The notes below the pieces were generated by a model, which did not search any database, was not told where the DNA came from, and was given only the letters and a program-made list of their open reading frames with translations. 64,000 nt of DNA from CALGDE01 sp964655355 (GTDB lineage: Bacteria; Cyanobacteriota; Cyanobacteriia; CACIAM-69d): the NCBI GenBank assembly GCA_964655355.1, contig CAZZMD010000007.1, positions 1 through 64,000 of the forward strand. Direction: 5' to 3'. The position numbers were made by a program, and so were the translations under genes. This document shows positions 1-8,284 of this stretch, one piece after another; position 1 is the first letter of the stretch, and each line of letters starts with the position of its first letter.

Positions 1-510
1 TTCCCCATAGGTCAGAGATATGAGCGATCGCAACCCTTCCTTCAGGGCCTCATAATCCGCCAGGTTGGTCTCAAGGGTCTCCAACTCCCCCTCATAGGCA
101 ACGGTCAACATCACCACCAAATTCCCCGTTGGGGGCAATGCCAACAAATCCGGCTCCGGCAGTTCCTCATAATTCAGCTCGCTCAGGTATCGACTGGCTG
201 AATCCGTAAACAATTCATTTACAAAATCTGCCGCTTCCCCCTCGCTCCAAAACACCTCCCCCTCGTTGCCCGCCGATCGCCAATAGGTGTCGTACTGTAA
301 CAATCCTTCACAAACGGACACCAGTCCCTCTCCCAAAACCCCCATTTCCCCCTCGGCTTCGATGGCATCCCGCGCTGCCTGATTCAAAATCCCCAGCAGC
401 GGCGTCGCCTCACTCCCAGACAGGTGCACAAAAATCCGCGACACCACATACCGCGTCTTCCCCGTCATCTTCCGCAGGCGATCGCCAATACCCATAGCCC
501 AAGCCCCCAT
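1..510 (-). CDS. DUF1517-like protein, 3' part missing
   Basis: An uncut minus-strand frame enters from the left window edge and begins at ATG 510 (ATG 495 is an equally possible start five codons later). About 170 residues are visible. They include GKTRYVVSRIFVH near the N-terminus, an acidic middle (EGEVFWSEGEAADFVNELF) and a hydrophobic strand NLVVMLTVAYEG. From memory this resembles the cyanobacterial DUF1517 family, whose members carry such a strand followed by a C-terminal part that would lie outside the window. There is no signal peptide. Function is unknown. The frame is certain; the family name is a recollection of sequence pattern. Confidence 0.65.
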   Translation of the reverse strand, partial: MGAWAMGIGDRLRKMTGKTRYVVSRIFVHLSGSEATPLLGILNQAARDAIEAEGEMGVLGEGLVSVCEGLLQYDTYWRSAGNEGEVFWSEGEAADFVNELFTDSASRYLSELNYEELPEPDLLALPPTGNLVVMLTVAYEGELETLETNLADYEALKEGLRSLISLTYGE

Positions 511-745
511 CAGCGCACACCGCGCCCTCAACAACCACCGCAAACTTACCCCATTTCTCCGGATTGGCTCGTCCTTATGAGAAATATTGCGAAAGATTAA
601 TTATTTTTGCTTAACCAGTGATTAAACATCAATCACTAAAAACGATACTCAATGTTTGTAAAGTTTAATAAACTAAGACAGATAGGTAATTATCCCTAAC
701 GACTGTCCTGACGAATTCAGTCCTGGCCGAGAGCGCCAGACCCTC
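511..745. promoter_or_regulatory. Divergent intergenic region upstream of ndhD
   Basis: This 235-base gap separates two divergent genes. It is clearly AT-rich between about 585 and 705, unlike its flanks, as expected for promoters of both genes. No confident -35/-10 pair could be fixed by eye. Confidence 0.35.
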
Positions 746-2347
746 ATGGAAACGACTTTCCCGTGGTTAACAGCCATTATCCTGCTGCCCCTCGTGGCGG
801 CCCTGTTTATTCCCCTGTTCCCCGAGAACAGCAAAAGTGTCCGCTGGTACGCCCTCGGCGCTGGGATTCTTGATTTTGCACTTATTCTCTACACGTTCTT
901 CACCCAGTACGACTTCAACGATGCAGGCTTTCAGCTGGTTGAGTCCTACGGTTGGATTCCCCAGATTGGCTTGAACTGGTCGGTCGGCGTCGACGGCGTT
1001 GCAACGCCTTTGATTCTTCTGACCGGCTTGGTCACCACCTTGGCGATCGCCGCGTCCTGGAAGATTGAGAAGCGCACCCGGTTGTTCTACATCTTGGTGT
1101 TGGCGATGTACTCCGCCCAGGTGGGCGTCTTCGCTGCCAAGGATTTGCTCCTGTTCTTCATCATGTGGGAGCTGGAGCTGGTGCCCGTTTATTTATTGGT
1201 TGCAATTTGGGGGGGTGCCAAGCGCCGCTACGCCGCAACCAAGTTCATTCTGTATACGGCGCTGGGTTCCCTGTTTATTTTGGTTGCCGCCTTCGCCATG
1301 GCGTTCTACGGCGACACCGTTACCTTCGATATCACCGAGCTGAGCCTGAAGGATTATCCCCGTGCTCTGGAGCTGTTGCTCTACTCCGGTTTCCTGATTG
1401 CCTTTGCGGTTAAGCTGCCTGTTTTCCCTCTCCACACCTGGCTTCCCGATGCCCACGGTGAATCCCCCACCCCCGTTTCCATGTTGTTGGCAGGCATCCT
1501 GCTGAAGATGGCGGGCTACGGTCTGATTCGCATGAACATCGAAATGTTGCCCAATGCTCACTTGGCGTTTGCGCCGGTGTTGGCAATCTTGGGTGTGGTC
1601 AATATTGTTTACGGTGCCCTGAATGCCTTTGGTCAGCGCAACCTGAAGCGTCGGATTGCATACTCTTCCATCTCCCACATGGGCTTTGTGCTCCTGGGTC
1701 TAGCAGCCTTTACCGAGTTGGGCGTTAGCGGCGCAGTGCTGCAAATGGTGTCCCACGGTTTGATTGCGGCGGCAATGTTCTTCCTGGTGGGGGTCACCTA
1801 TGACCGTACCCACACCCTGAATATGGACGATATGAGCGGTATTGCTCAGCGGATGCCCCGCACTTTCGCCCTGTTCACCATTGCCACCATGGGGTCTTTG
1901 GCCCTGCCCGGCATGAGCGGCTTTGTCGGCGAATTGACCGTGTTCCTCGGATTTGCCACCAGCGAAGCTTACAGTGTTACCTTCCGCGCGGCGGTGGTTC
2001 TGCTGGCGGCGGTTGGGGTTATCCTTTCCGCGGTTTACCTGCTGTCCATGCTGCGGGAAATCTTCTACGGCACCGAGAGTGATGCTTTGACGGATGTGGA
2101 CTGGTTTGACCTTCGTCCCCGTGAGTTGGCTGTGTCCCTTTGCCTGCTGATTCCCATCGTGGCGATCGGGGTTTATCCCAAGTTGGCGACCAATACCTAC
2201 GACGTGAAAGCCGTTGAGGTAGCGTCTCGGATGCGCAACTCTCTGCCGGTGGTTGCTCAAGTTAAGCAGCCTTTCTACTCGCAGGTGATGTCTGCCCCTC
2301 GTTTGGCAGAGCTGCCTGAGAGTGGCGATCGCGTCCTTATTGACTAG
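746..2347 (+). CDS. ndhD: NAD(P)H-quinone oxidoreductase subunit 4 (NdhD)
   Basis: Membrane subunit of the cyanobacterial NDH-1 complex, which takes electrons to plastoquinone in respiration and cyclic electron flow while pumping protons in the thylakoid. The 533-residue protein is almost entirely transmembrane helices. It shows the antiporter-like subunit signature: Glu144 in the stretch MWELELVPVYL and Lys223 in AVKLPVFPLHTWLPDAH, both family proton-channel residues. Length matches NdhD1/NdhD2 proteins of about 525-535 residues. The start METTFPWLT fits the family. It stands alone here, without ndhF beside it. I do not distinguish D1 from D2 by sequence alone. Confidence 0.93.
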   Translation: METTFPWLTAIILLPLVAALFIPLFPENSKSVRWYALGAGILDFALILYTFFTQYDFNDAGFQLVESYGWIPQIGLNWSVGVDGVATPLILLTGLVTTLAIAASWKIEKRTRLFYILVLAMYSAQVGVFAAKDLLLFFIMWELELVPVYLLVAIWGGAKRRYAATKFILYTALGSLFILVAAFAMAFYGDTVTFDITELSLKDYPRALELLLYSGFLIAFAVKLPVFPLHTWLPDAHGESPTPVSMLLAGILLKMAGYGLIRMNIEMLPNAHLAFAPVLAILGVVNIVYGALNAFGQRNLKRRIAYSSISHMGFVLLGLAAFTELGVSGAVLQMVSHGLIAAAMFFLVGVTYDRTHTLNMDDMSGIAQRMPRTFALFTIATMGSLALPGMSGFVGELTVFLGFATSEAYSVTFRAAVVLLAAVGVILSAVYLLSMLREIFYGTESDALTDVDWFDLRPRELAVSLCLLIPIVAIGVYPKLATNTYDVKAVEVASRMRNSLPVVAQVKQPFYSQVMSAPRLAELPESGDRVLID

Positions 2348-2539
2348 TAGTCCTAGGACACGACGACCGAAGACTGAAGCGAATAGCCTTGAGGACGGGA
2401 AAGTCTCCATAGGGTTGAATTCGCCCCAGTCTCTAATCTGAAATCAGCCTTAGAGAATGCGTGGGTGTGGTCTGACGACCATGCCCATTTTTTTAAGTTT
2501 GGTTGTTTTCGTTTGGCCGCGGGCTGAGGCGATCGCCCC

Positions 2540-4906
2540 CTAGAAGTGGTCCTCTAGGGCATTAGATATGGCGGCAAAAACGCTATTCCAATCGTTAAAG
2601 GTGGGCTGTCGGAAAAGACGCATGGTGGGATACCAAGGGCTTGTGTCGCCGTCTAAACCCCAGCGCCAATCGGGGTTATGGCAGAGCAACACCCAAGTGG
2701 GTTTGCCCATTGCTCCCGCTAGATGGGCGACGGAGGTGTCGATGGTGATGATGAGATCGAGCTGGGCGATCGCCGCTGCAGTATCGGCAAAATCGTTGAA
2801 GGTCTCTCCTAGATTTATCACTGCAATATCGTCGGGTAGATCCTGGAGCTGAGCTTCGGCAGCGGCTCCTTTTTGCAGGCTATAAAATGCGCAGTTGGGG
2901 TGCTTCAGCAGGGGTAGAAATTGGGTGAGGTGGCAGGAGCGATCGCGATCTCTGGCTTGGGTGGGGCTGCCGGCCCAGGCGATGCCAATTTTGTGGATCT
3001 TTGGGTGGATTTTTTGATTCTGTTGGTCGGAATTTGCTTGAATGACCGGGTGTTTGGGCAAGGGGAATTGTCGTTTTCCCGGATTGAGATAGGGGATAGG
3101 GGTGGGGATTTCGTTTGTGGTGACCTGGAAAATTTTGGGCAGGCTCATTAGGGGCGTGTAGGCGTCAAAGCTGTTGGCCGCTAACGGGCCGGGCTGCCAA
3201 ATTTCATCAACGCCTGCCAACGATTGAAATAGGGCTTGCAGATCGGCTGAGCAGACCAGCACTAATTTCTGGCAGCGCTCCCTCGCCCATGGCAAAAATC
3301 GGGCGAACTGAATCGCATCGCCGGCTCCCTGCTCCGTGTGGACCAGTAGGGTTTTTCCCGATAAATCTTCCCCCTCCCAGCGGGGTTGCGGGCAATCAAA
3401 GGGGGTAAATTGCTGGGTTTTCCATCGCCATTCGCATTCCTCCCACCCCCGCCCGTAGTCGCCGATTTGTAGCAGGGTCATACCGAGATTGTGGTGGGCG
3501 ATCGCATTGTCGGGATCTACCGTGATCGCTTGTTCGTAGTAGGCGATCGCTTGGTCCGGGTTCCGCGATCGGGCATGGTTGACCCCCAGTTGATTCAATC
3601 CCTGACTATGGTTGGGTGAATTTTCGATGACCTGTAGCAGCTCAGCGGTTGACGCTTTCCATTGCTCCTGATCCGCCAGCACGACCCCCAGGTTATATCG
3701 CGCTTCTAAATTATTGGGATCCAAGGCCAACGCCTTGCGATAGCAGGGCTCCGCCTCCGCTACCTTGCCGGCGAAATATAAGTCATTGCCTTGGCGCACC
3801 TGGAAACCGGAGAATTTTTCATCGTCTTCCGGCTGGGGTTGCACCACTTCCGTCAGGGCGTCATCGGGCAGGATATAGGACTGGGCAAGGATATCGGTGT
3901 TGTCCGTGACGATGTCGGGAAATTGAATCTGGGGGAGGACCTGAACAGAAAAAATCTCCTGGACGGCACCCTCAAATCGTAGGAGAGCTATGGTTTCTCC
4001 GGTGACAATATTGACGACCCAAACCCCACAAAATCGTTCGGGCAGTTTGGCAATGTCAATGCCGCTAAAGATGGCACTTTCTCGAATTTGCGAGAGACCA
4101 ATAAAGGCAAACTCGCCAGCAAAATCAAGCCCGCGCGTAAACCCTGGCACTTGGGCAACGGTCGCTAATTCTCCCGTTTCTAGATTCACTTTGGCTAAGC
4201 TACCTTTGCCGGATTCTAAGACCCAAAGTTCATCCCGATACCACCGGGGGGAGTGGGGCATGGATAGGCCGCAAGCCAACATTTCATGGGTCGAAACATC
4301 CATCACCATGCCGCCACTGGCCTTATCTTTTCGCCATCCTTCAGCGGTATCGGTCGTCCCTAATGCGGTTACATAGCGGGGTTGCCCATCGCGAATGGCT
4401 AAACCATTGAGGTGGCAGCGATCAGTTATGTCGTAGCCGGTAATAAATGGTGGCCGCCAGCGGGGGACAAAACTGTAGGCTCGATCTAGGGTGCAAAGGC
4501 AGGAAAAGCGGGTGTTGATAAACCACAATTCATCCTCCCCATAGGCCATTTCATGGATATCAATATCCCCCGTCACATGGATGTTGCGGGGGATAAAACA
4601 GGCGTCGTGGCGATCGCGGGGTTCTAACTTTGTGGCGGCGGCGGGCACATTCCAAAATTCCGCCAGTTGATAGGCGGTGCCGATCGCCAACCGTCCCCGA
4701 TTAAAGGCCATCCCCATGGGGCGATCAAAGACCTGGAAATGGGTATTTAACTGGTCCCCATCCGCCCGAACAAAAATTAGTTTGCCCGCTTGATAGGTGG
4801 ACACCGCTAGGGAAATGCCAAAATGTCGAAGCAGCTCCGGGAAGTTAGTAGAATGGACACTTCGAAGGGGCTCATTGGGATCTAACGGTGGCTTAGCAGT
4901 AGTCAT
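2540..4906 (-). CDS. TIGR03032-type beta-propeller, TPR and GT9-like fusion protein
   Basis: A 788-residue protein with three parts. Residues about 8-345 match the TIGR03032 (DUF4915) pattern by eye: starts near HSTNFPELLRHFGISLAVSTYQ and contains MPHSPRWYRDELWVLESGKG, GFTRGLDF and FCGVWVVN. Residues about 370-500 are TPR repeats (ARYNLGVVLADQ, GLNQLGVNHARS, AHHNLGMTLLQIGDYGRGWEE). Residues about 515-788 resemble the GT9-like module that often follows TPRs in bacteria (HTEQGAGDAIQFARFLPW, then IGIAWAGSP and TIDTSVAHLAGAMGKPTWVLL). No signal peptide is seen. A role in glycan or protein glycosylation is inference. It is monocistronic and convergent with ndhD. Confidence 0.8.
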   Translation of the reverse strand: MTTAKPPLDPNEPLRSVHSTNFPELLRHFGISLAVSTYQAGKLIFVRADGDQLNTHFQVFDRPMGMAFNRGRLAIGTAYQLAEFWNVPAAATKLEPRDRHDACFIPRNIHVTGDIDIHEMAYGEDELWFINTRFSCLCTLDRAYSFVPRWRPPFITGYDITDRCHLNGLAIRDGQPRYVTALGTTDTAEGWRKDKASGGMVMDVSTHEMLACGLSMPHSPRWYRDELWVLESGKGSLAKVNLETGELATVAQVPGFTRGLDFAGEFAFIGLSQIRESAIFSGIDIAKLPERFCGVWVVNIVTGETIALLRFEGAVQEIFSVQVLPQIQFPDIVTDNTDILAQSYILPDDALTEVVQPQPEDDEKFSGFQVRQGNDLYFAGKVAEAEPCYRKALALDPNNLEARYNLGVVLADQEQWKASTAELLQVIENSPNHSQGLNQLGVNHARSRNPDQAIAYYEQAITVDPDNAIAHHNLGMTLLQIGDYGRGWEECEWRWKTQQFTPFDCPQPRWEGEDLSGKTLLVHTEQGAGDAIQFARFLPWARERCQKLVLVCSADLQALFQSLAGVDEIWQPGPLAANSFDAYTPLMSLPKIFQVTTNEIPTPIPYLNPGKRQFPLPKHPVIQANSDQQNQKIHPKIHKIGIAWAGSPTQARDRDRSCHLTQFLPLLKHPNCAFYSLQKGAAAEAQLQDLPDDIAVINLGETFNDFADTAAAIAQLDLIITIDTSVAHLAGAMGKPTWVLLCHNPDWRWGLDGDTSPWYPTMRLFRQPTFNDWNSVFAAISNALEDHF

Positions 4907-4924
4907 CGATACGGCGAGTCCCAG

Positions 4925-4952
4925 AGTGGAATACTCAAAGTGGAGTGCTCAA
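4925..4952. repeat. 14-nt tandem repeat, two copies
   Basis: AGTGGAATACTCAA is followed directly by AGTGGAGTGCTCAA (12 of 14 identical), just upstream of the start of the TIGR03032/TPR protein. It is one of many such non-coding arrays in this window. Confidence 0.75.
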
Positions 4953-5066
4953 AAAAGTGCTAACAAGCCATTGCAATTGTGGAGACAGTTGAACTCTTTT
5001 TAAGATCAGTTTCCAATACCTTGCATAGCATAATAATAGGTAGAGTTGTTTGCCCCTCCCGTGCCC

Positions 5067-5639
5067 ATGCCCAGTGGTTACAGTCCTTGCCCCGATGCCC
5101 AATGGTTCAATCCGCCCCCGTTAACCGAACCGTTTTTTCTCTACTTTGCCTACGGATCCTGCATGTGCCCGGTGGATCTCCAGCGGACTTTGGGGGAGCC
5201 GACTCGGGATTATGCGTTGGGACCGGCGACCCTTCAGGGCTATCGCTTAGCCTTTAACCGGCGATCGCAACGGCGGGATTGTGGGGTGTTGGATGTGGTG
5301 CGATCGCCCGGTTCGGTGGTCCATGGGGTGTTATATCAATTGCCCTGGCGCTTAAGCGATTTGCTGGATGAGCGCGAAGAAATTCCCACCCAGGGCTATC
5401 GACGGGAGACGATCACGGTGCAGCAGGGCGATCGCACGTTTGATGAGGTGCGTACTTATGTGGTGGTGGATAAGTTATCGCAGGAGTTGGCCCCCAATGA
5501 TTGGTATTTCAATGTGGTTATACGCGGGGCAACCACCTGTGGTTTACCGGAAGATTATTGTTGGAAGTTGTTTGAGCATATGCACGGACTTCAGCAACAG
5601 CGGGGCGACCAGTCTTATCCTCGCCGCTCTGCCGCCTAA
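5067..5639 (+). CDS. Gamma-glutamylcyclotransferase-fold protein
   Basis: 190 residues from ATG 5067; an upstream in-frame TTG at 5046 is less likely. Near the N-terminus is FLYFAYGSCMCPVDL, matching the family signature YFAYGSNL/M of the GGCT/AIG2 fold that holds the gamma-glutamyl substrate. VVHGVLYQLPWRLSDLLDEREE matches the strand and helix carrying the catalytic Glu in the family (GxxY..........LDxxEG). The usual Asn of YGSN is Cys here. The natural substrate (glutathione degradation or gamma-glutamylamine) cannot be told from sequence. It precedes pyrR by 45 bases on the same strand, so co-transcription is possible. Confidence 0.75.
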   Translation: MPSGYSPCPDAQWFNPPPLTEPFFLYFAYGSCMCPVDLQRTLGEPTRDYALGPATLQGYRLAFNRRSQRRDCGVLDVVRSPGSVVHGVLYQLPWRLSDLLDEREEIPTQGYRRETITVQQGDRTFDEVRTYVVVDKLSQELAPNDWYFNVVIRGATTCGLPEDYCWKLFEHMHGLQQQRGDQSYPRRSAA

Positions 5640-5684
5640 GCTGGCGGCTTAACTTGTTTCCGGAGCTATTCCCAGTGCTGCCCT

Positions 5685-6239
5685 ATGGTTGTCGTTGATA
5701 TTCCCGAAACGATTGAAATCTTATCCGCTGATGAAATGCGGCGGACCATTAATCGCTTAGCCCTGGAGGTAGTGGAGCGGGCGGGGGATTTAAGTCAGGT
5801 GATTTTGGTGGGGATTTATACCCGTGGGGTGCCCCTAGCCCAAACCCTGGCCCAAAAGATCGAAAATTTGGAAGGGGTGTCGGTGGCAACGGGGGCGTTG
5901 GATATTACGTTCTATCGGGATGATTTGGATCGGATTGGGGTTCGAACGCCGGCAAAAGACGAGCTGCCGATGGACTTGACCGGGAAGACGGTGGTGTTGG
6001 TGGATGATGTGATTTTTAGCGGGCGAACGATTCGAGCGGCCCTGAATGCCCTAAGTGAATATGGACGTCCCGAGGTCATTCGGCTGTTGAGCTTAATCGA
6101 TCGCGGTCAGCGCCAGGTGCCGGTCCATCCGGATTTTGTGGGGAAGGATTTACCGACTGCGAAGGAAGAAGAGGTCAAGGTGTATTTGGAAGCGGTGGAT
6201 GGCCGGGATGCGGTGGAGTTACGACGGGTGCGATCGTAG
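5685..6239 (+). CDS. pyrR: Bifunctional pyr regulator / uracil phosphoribosyltransferase PyrR
   Basis: 184 residues, the normal PyrR length. The PRPP-binding loop is VVLVDDVIFSGRTIRAALN, the type I phosphoribosyltransferase motif. The N-terminus (IEILSADEMRRTINRLALEVVE) and LDITFYRDDLDRIG are PyrR hallmarks. In Firmicutes PyrR binds pyr mRNA and attenuates transcription in response to UMP; it also makes UMP from uracil and PRPP. In cyanobacteria pyrR is usually away from the pyr genes, as here, so the enzymatic role may dominate. This last point is inference. Confidence 0.93.
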   Translation: MVVVDIPETIEILSADEMRRTINRLALEVVERAGDLSQVILVGIYTRGVPLAQTLAQKIENLEGVSVATGALDITFYRDDLDRIGVRTPAKDELPMDLTGKTVVLVDDVIFSGRTIRAALNALSEYGRPEVIRLLSLIDRGQRQVPVHPDFVGKDLPTAKEEEVKVYLEAVDGRDAVELRRVRS

Positions 6240-6245
6240 TTGGGG

Positions 6246-6280
6246 GCGATTGTAGTTAAGCGTAGGCGGTTAAGCGTAGG
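6246..6280. repeat. 14-nt tandem repeat after pyrR, about 2.5 copies
   Basis: GCGATTGTAGTTAA, GCGTAGGCGGTTAA and a partial GCGTAGG follow each other. The bases immediately before (from 6230, through the pyrR stop) look like a further diverged copy (GCGATCGTAGTTGGGG). Confidence 0.7.
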
Positions 6281-6410
6281 AAAACTCTGGGGTGCGCTCA
6301 TCTTGACCAGCGCTGTTTTGAAGCGTCCTTGGTGGGCTGGGATTGGAGACTCGATGGGCTATCTGTTGCTGAAATTTAAGGAATTGGTATGAGTCGGTCA
6401 CAGGGACCGA

Positions 6411-8051
6411 TTAAAACCGTAGGGGATCCACCCGTTCCAGATAGTCCCGAAGCCAAGGGGTTGGAATGCCGGTGAGGCGGAGTTGATCGAGCGATCGCCC
6501 CTGGAGCCATTGACTGATCAGGGCCGCATTGCCGATGCCACTGCTGAGCCCCCAGGATCCGGTCCCCGAGATCGCATAGCCATTGGTGGCAAAGGGACCG
6601 AGGGCGGCCATGCCATCGGCATAGAGCGGGCGCAGCCCGATCCAAGGATTGAGGATGTCCTGGAGCTCCTGGCGCTTTGACCCATTGCCGGCGATCCAAT
6701 CTCCCTTGGGATCTCGGTTCGGGGGAATTATCCCGTTGAGCAATTGAGGCACCACATCGGGGAGGAAGGCGATCGCCTGGTGAATTTGATGGTGAATCGC
6801 CCAGCGAGCCCCCGGGTGATTGAGGTCTAGGGCGGGATGGGCGTCGCCAGTGCCGGGATAAAACTTGAATCCCCCGACCCGCAAAATCCAACGGTTAAGG
6901 ACGGTGTCAAAGGTGGGGCTGAAGACTAGGGGGCCCAGGGTGTCCTGTTTCCAGGCGTGTTGGGGAAAACCGGTGGACGCTGCATTTGCCCCAGTCGCCC
7001 CAGTCGCCGCGCTCGACTCTGATGCCGGGAGCTGGAGCGTAATAGATGTGCCCGCCACCGGAAACAGAGGAGCCGCGATCGCCCCGCTTTGGTGGAGTAA
7101 CCCGTCGAATCCCGTCGCAAATACATAGTGGTCCTGCGCCGTTCCCAGTTGCTGGGGCGTATCCCCTTCCAGCAATAGCCCCCCAATGATTCGCTCCATA
7201 CCAGTGCCGGGCGATCGCCATTGAATGCCCTTTACCCGAGCCTGGGTGTGGAGTGTCACCTGCCCCGAAGCCAGCAGCGTCGCTGTCAGTTTTTCGACCA
7301 ATCGCCCCACATGGATCGCCCCCCCCGGCTGGAGGGTGAGGGCCCCCTCAAATTGCTGAGCGGCGCTAGACCGAGGGGCTAGGTACGCCTCCATGGCAGG
7401 GTCAAAAGCCAGGGCATCCCTATAACTAGCCAGGCGACCTGGTTTGTCCCAACCGCAATCCGGCCCTGCCTGATTGAGTCGATTAATTTCGGCGATCGCC
7501 CGGGTCTGGGCCTGCGCGCCCCCATAAATCCGTAGTTTTTCATTCAAATAAAATCCGCTTGCCGCCGCCAGATCGGGATATTGGACCGCCCAAGCCTGCC
7601 ACTGGGTCAGATTCGCCAGCCCAAACCGCACCAGCGATAAATCCCGATTGTCGATATCGGCCGCGATCGCCCGGAGCCCCGCCGCATAATTCCCCATCGC
7701 CGTCCGGTCCTCGGCCGTCGGCACAAATCCCGGATAGGCATAGCCCCCCTGATCCAGGGGCGTCACCAATGCCCGATCCAACGCCGCCGGCGTCATCCCC
7801 GCCGCCACCAGCCCCTCCGTTGCGGTCAAGCTCCGGCCATTGCCCTGGGTCAGCCCCATGCCTAGCCGCTCCCCTCGCTCCACGATCGCAATCCGCCGCC
7901 AAGGCACCGCCCCCTTCGCTGCGCTGGACGCGGCCACCAACGTTTGGGCCACCAAAAGCCCCGCAATGCCCCCGCCAATGATGTAAACCGTAGCGTCTTG
8001 GGTGATCGCGTCCGGAGAAGAAGCGGCGGGAAAAATGTCAGTCGATACCAC
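6411..8051 (-). CDS. FAD-dependent oxidoreductase (DAO family)
   Basis: 546 residues. The dinucleotide-binding motif is YIIGGGIAGLLVAQTLV at about residues 27-43, followed by the ERGERLGMG segment where the family places the ribose-binding acid. Near the C-terminus, TNGYAISGTGSWGLSSGIGNAALISQWL is the second FAD contact of D-amino-acid-oxidase-like (glycine/sarcosine oxidase type) proteins. The middle (GGAIHVGRLVEKLTATLL) is the usual helical insertion. The substrate is unknown. No signal peptide. Flanking genes are unrelated, so context does not help. Confidence 0.8.
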   Translation of the reverse strand: MVSTDIFPAASSPDAITQDATVYIIGGGIAGLLVAQTLVAASSAAKGAVPWRRIAIVERGERLGMGLTQGNGRSLTATEGLVAAGMTPAALDRALVTPLDQGGYAYPGFVPTAEDRTAMGNYAAGLRAIAADIDNRDLSLVRFGLANLTQWQAWAVQYPDLAAASGFYLNEKLRIYGGAQAQTRAIAEINRLNQAGPDCGWDKPGRLASYRDALAFDPAMEAYLAPRSSAAQQFEGALTLQPGGAIHVGRLVEKLTATLLASGQVTLHTQARVKGIQWRSPGTGMERIIGGLLLEGDTPQQLGTAQDHYVFATGFDGLLHQSGAIAAPLFPVAGTSITLQLPASESSAATGATGANAASTGFPQHAWKQDTLGPLVFSPTFDTVLNRWILRVGGFKFYPGTGDAHPALDLNHPGARWAIHHQIHQAIAFLPDVVPQLLNGIIPPNRDPKGDWIAGNGSKRQELQDILNPWIGLRPLYADGMAALGPFATNGYAISGTGSWGLSSGIGNAALISQWLQGRSLDQLRLTGIPTPWLRDYLERVDPLRF

Positions 8052-8055
8052 AGGC

Positions 8056-8097
8056 CGTTATCTGAAAGTCGTTATCTGAGAGTCGTTATCCGAAAAT
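8056..8097. repeat. 14-nt tandem repeat, three copies
   Basis: CGTTATCTGAAAGT, CGTTATCTGAGAGT and CGTTATCCGAAAAT lie head to tail, directly before the start of the FAD oxidoreductase. Confidence 0.8.
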
Positions 8098-8126
8098 TCC
8101 GAAAATAGTGATCTGAAAATCATCTA

Positions 8127-8169
8127 ACAACAACCTATCGGACAACAACGATCAGACAACAACAATCAG
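8127..8169. repeat. 14/15-nt tandem repeat, three copies
   Basis: ACAACAACCTATCGG (15), ACAACAACGATCAG and ACAACAACAATCAG lie in tandem 30 bases beyond the preceding array, with a different unit sequence. Confidence 0.8.
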
Positions 8170-8284
8170 GACGCTAGGAGATGACTCAAGATCACCGCAG
8201 AAGAGTTAAAGAAAAGACCTCAAGCTTTAACCTAACGATTCAATGGAGGCGGGTGAGGCAGGTCAGAGGTTTCAGGTCAGGGAT

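Noticed and set aside
2350..2359. Palindrome GTCCTAGGAC after ndhD as terminator
   Set aside because: Too short for a stem-loop and no T-tract follows.
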